Of a stretch of 64,000 nucleotides of DNA, positions 61,991 to 64,000 are shown piece by piece. Source of the DNA: Sphingobacteriales bacterium (GTDB lineage Bacteria; Bacteroidota; Bacteroidia; Chitinophagales; UBA2359). Each line of letters starts with the position of its first letter. Within the stretch, counting starts at the first letter, position 1. The stretch spans positions 87,163-151,162 of the forward strand of contig JADKCK010000015.1 of the NCBI GenBank assembly GCA_016718845.1, read 5' to 3'. The position numbers were made by a program, and so were the translations under genes. The notes under the pieces are model-generated. The model was given only the letters and a program-made list of their open reading frames with translations, was not told the DNA's origin and made no database searches.

Positions 61991-62081
61991 AATCAAGCAC
62001 CTTTCAACGCCCAAACCCTTGTTTGGGGCTTTATCCAAAACCTAATCTTGATAGCATTGCCGCCGATGATGCCGTTTTTAG

Positions 62082-62612
62082 CTATTTCCGCTTTGCCCGC
62101 AACGACCAAGTCACAGTAAACCGAGCAACCTCTTCGCCCGCTTTGTTCGTGCCAACACTCACAGCCGTAACTTCTACGCCCTCGCCCGTCTTAACCGTAT
62201 GCTCAACAGCTTCAAAAAATTCGCCTACTTGTGTGCAAGTAAAAGTGCTAACATCTACCGCTTTTTTAGTAAACACCGACTCCATTTTTACCACCAAAAT
62301 AGAAACAGGCTGCTCGCACCAATCAATAGCCATTAAACCCGCCACACCCGTCGACATCTCGCCTGCCATGCTCAACACCGCAAAATACGTCGACTTAAAC
62401 GGATTAGTGTTTAACCACCTATAAGGCACCGAAACACTACACGACTGCGTATCGAGGTGCTTGATGCTCAAACCAGCTAAAAAACCCATAGGCAATTTGC
62501 CAAATAAAAAAATACGAAACAAAAAAGGATTAAGCAAACGCTTAATAAATTTTTGTACCCTCGGCGACTCAGCATAGTTGTTAGCCGCCAAATTTGAAGT
62601 TATTGTTGTCAT
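62082..62612 (-). CDS. DUF4442 hot-dog-fold protein, thioesterase-like
   Basis: The protein has 176 residues from the ATG at 62612; the seven extra upstream codons (MVLKNAF) lack support. The fold has a long N-terminal helix (RVQKFIKRLLNPFLFRIFLFG), the NTNPFKSTYFAVLSMAGEMSTG block (the hot-dog central helix with a likely catalytic acid) and paired strands SILVVKMESVFTKKA and GVEVTAVSVGTNKAGEEVARF. It is distantly related to PaaI-type thioesterases. The substrate is unknown. Single gene. Confidence 0.82.
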   Translation of the reverse strand: MTTITSNLAANNYAESPRVQKFIKRLLNPFLFRIFLFGKLPMGFLAGLSIKHLDTQSCSVSVPYRWLNTNPFKSTYFAVLSMAGEMSTGVAGLMAIDWCEQPVSILVVKMESVFTKKAVDVSTFTCTQVGEFFEAVEHTVKTGEGVEVTAVSVGTNKAGEEVARFTVTWSLRAKRK

Positions 62613-62659
62613 AAATGCGTTTTTGAGAACCAAAGGTAGGTTATTTTGTTGTAATGCCG

Positions 62660-62667
62660 TATCTTTG
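62660..62667 (+). promoter_or_regulatory. -7 element TATCTTTG upstream of ahcY
   Basis: GCCGTATCTTTGTGGC, an exact TAnnTTTG match, with TTG 11 bp upstream (62646-62648). It lies 285 bp before ahcY; a repeat copy sits in between. Nothing else of note is seen in 62613-62951. Confidence 0.45.
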
Positions 62668-62743
62668 TGGCAATTTTTACAAAAAGATACACTAACACCT
62701 AAAAAAGATTGTTAGAATGTGTTTCGACAGGCTCAGTAACCAT

Positions 62744-62790
62744 GATTGGCTTACCCTAAGTTGTACAACATATCAACACCCTCAAAGCAA
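62744..62790 (-). repeat. Dispersed 'GGGGTG' family repeat, copy F (degenerate)
   Basis: GATTGGCTTACCCTAAGTTG, then CAACACCCTCAAAGC, alignable to the complement of copies C and E with several changes. Confidence 0.5.
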
Positions 62791-62951
62791 GACAATGTCC
62801 AGCAACCAAACAAGCTTATGGACATGACCTAAATACCAAGATATTACCAAGCTAACAAATTTTGATGCCTAAACTAAACATTTTTAGCCCAATATTGTTC
62901 TATACGCATACAATCACTCGTCAATAAATTATCATTTTTTAGTATAATATC

Positions 62952-64000
62952 ATGAACGTACAAAGCGTTGACTTGTCCCTACAATACAAAGTTAAAGATA
63001 TATCTTTGGCAGCTTGGGGACGCAAAGAAATTGAACTTGCCGAAGCCGAAATGCCTGGCTTAATGGCTCTCCGCGAAGAATACAAAGGCAAACAACCCCT
63101 AAAAGGTGCTCGTGTAGCAGGCTGTTTACACATGACTATCCAAACCGCAGTACTTATCGAAACCCTCGTTGATTTGGGTGCCGAAGTACGCTGGTCATCG
63201 TGCAACATCTTCTCGACACAAGACCACGCTGCCGCCGCCATTGCTGCCGCTGGCGTACCCGTTTTTGCTTGGAAAGGTCAAAACGAAGCCGATTTTGATT
63301 GGTGCATTGAGCAAACCTTGTTTTTTGGCGACTACGACCGTCCCCTAAACATGATTTTGGACGATGGCGGCGACCTTACCAATATGGTACTCGACCGCTA
63401 CCCCGAGCTTATCCAACATGTACGCGGTATTAGCGAAGAAACAACCACAGGCGTACACCGCTTATACGAGCGCATGGCAAACGGTACTTTACCCTTGCCC
63501 TGTATTAACGTAAACGACTCGGTCACAAAATCGAAATTTGACAACAAATACGGCTGTAAAGAGTCGTTGGTAGATGCCATACGCCGTGCCACCGATGTAA
63601 TGATGGCAGGTAAAGTTGCCGTTGTTGCTGGTTATGGCGATGTAGGTAAAGGCTCGGCTGCGTCGTTGCAAGGTGCAGGCTGTCGTGTAATTGTCACCGA
63701 AATCGACCCCATCTGCGCCCTTCAAGCCGCCATGGACGGTTTTGAAGTAACCACAATGGCAAAAGCTATTCCGCGTGCCGACATTGTAGTAACAGCTACT
63801 GGTAACAAAGACATTATCACGCCGCAATATTTCCGTATGTTGAAAGACAAAGCCATTGTGTGTAACATTGGTCACTTTGATATCGAAATTGATATGGCTT
63901 GGTTAAACAACAACTACGGCAGCACCAAAGTAGAAATCAAACCACAGGTTGACAAATACACCATTGATGGCAAAGATGTAATTATTCTTGCCGAAGGTCG
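62952..64000 (+). CDS. ahcY: Adenosylhomocysteinase (cut by window edge)
   Basis: Hydrolyses S-adenosylhomocysteine to adenosine and homocysteine, keeping methylation reactions (such as those of pcm and the RNA methyltransferase here) running. 349 residues are present of about 430-440. The family start (YKVKDISLAAWGRKEIELAE), GCLHMTIQTAVLIETLVDLG, WSSCNIFSTQDHAAAAI, DDGGDLTNMV, NVNDSVTKSKFDN and the NAD-binding GYGDVGKGSA are all visible, followed by VCNIGHFDIEID. Only the NAD-domain end and the C-terminal tail (which includes the Lys/Tyr that reach the neighbouring subunit) are outside the window. Confidence 0.97.
   Translation, partial: MNVQSVDLSLQYKVKDISLAAWGRKEIELAEAEMPGLMALREEYKGKQPLKGARVAGCLHMTIQTAVLIETLVDLGAEVRWSSCNIFSTQDHAAAAIAAAGVPVFAWKGQNEADFDWCIEQTLFFGDYDRPLNMILDDGGDLTNMVLDRYPELIQHVRGISEETTTGVHRLYERMANGTLPLPCINVNDSVTKSKFDNKYGCKESLVDAIRRATDVMMAGKVAVVAGYGDVGKGSAASLQGAGCRVIVTEIDPICALQAAMDGFEVTTMAKAIPRADIVVTATGNKDIITPQYFRMLKDKAIVCNIGHFDIEIDMAWLNNNYGSTKVEIKPQVDKYTIDGKDVIILAEG

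Noticed and set aside
62023..62424. Plus-strand frame of 133 residues
   Set aside because: Antisense to the DUF4442 gene, which has the recognised fold and ATG.

Overview
The window comes from the chromosome of a Bacteroidota bacterium with AT-rich intergenic DNA. The evidence is: two secreted proteins with type IX secretion (T9SS) C-terminal sorting domains; the T9SS translocon/gliding gene sprA; lipoproteins with Cys directly after a hydrophobic leader; the Bacteroidota promoter element TAnnTTTG upstream of many genes; and the neighbour set ruvA-sprA-gcvH-vanZ. A class cannot be fixed from the sequence; a Chitinophagia/Saprospiria/Sphingobacteriales-type environmental organism is a reasonable guess. 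Code 11 is used, with GTG and TTG starts in places.

Layout. 1-909: 6-phosphofructokinase (minus, cut by the window edge). 910-2027: long leader with a consensus promoter and about 4.7 tandem copies of a ~120-bp repeat. 2028-10233: nitrous-oxide reduction block, all plus strand: c-type cytochrome lipoprotein (frameshifted), clade II nosZ, a membrane domain fused to NosL, nosD, nosF, nosY, a polytopic membrane protein and a FAS1 lipoprotein. 10475-12076: pyrG. 12652-16734: giant T9SS adhesin-like protein with 14 modules and an N-terminal CxxCH segment. 17323-18750: MoxR-like ATPase and RidA. 19249-30871 (minus): two TonB-like proteins, VanZ-like protein, gcvH, sprA (split by a frameshift) and ruvA. 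31388-35929 (minus): pcm, TPR protein, Omp85-like protein, Ig-like lipoprotein. 36372-42900: clpS, a phasin-like coiled coil, DUF2723 membrane protein, a small lipoprotein, an RlmL-type methyltransferase and tRNA-Val(GAC). 43008-49681: GxxExxY pseudogene, two DUF3857/transglutaminase proteins and a T9SS protein with thrombospondin type 3 repeats. 49868-57624: SirB2-like protein, small cytochrome c, phosphopantetheinyl transferase, HtrA protease, dapF, thioesterase, ftsK. 58002-61775: phosphorelay module of receiver, hybrid kinase with HPt, receiver. 62082-64000: DUF4442 protein and ahcY (cut by the window edge).

How the genes work together. The nos block encodes respiration of N2O to N2: NosZ in the periplasm, NosDFY plus NosL for copper-site assembly, and a cytochrome c as probable electron donor. 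SprA exports the T9SS cargo proteins seen nearby. The rest is mostly housekeeping (CTP, S-adenosylhomocysteine, diaminopimelate, glycine cleavage, recombination, chromosome segregation, proteolysis).

Intergenic DNA is unusually rich in small non-coding repeats: a MITE-like family with 15-bp terminal inverted repeats (three copies), a second MITE candidate of ~150 bp with a 7-bp target duplication, a 'GGGGTG...CACCCCC' family (six copies), a composite 'GGACACAGATTTTA' family (three copies) and GC-rich hairpins. A ~200-bp homopolymer-dominated G/C tract at 18987-19190 looks like an assembly or base-calling artefact. It and two single-base frameshifts (cytochrome c, sprA) advise caution about sequence accuracy. 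I found no CRISPR array, rRNA, phage or obvious new defence system.
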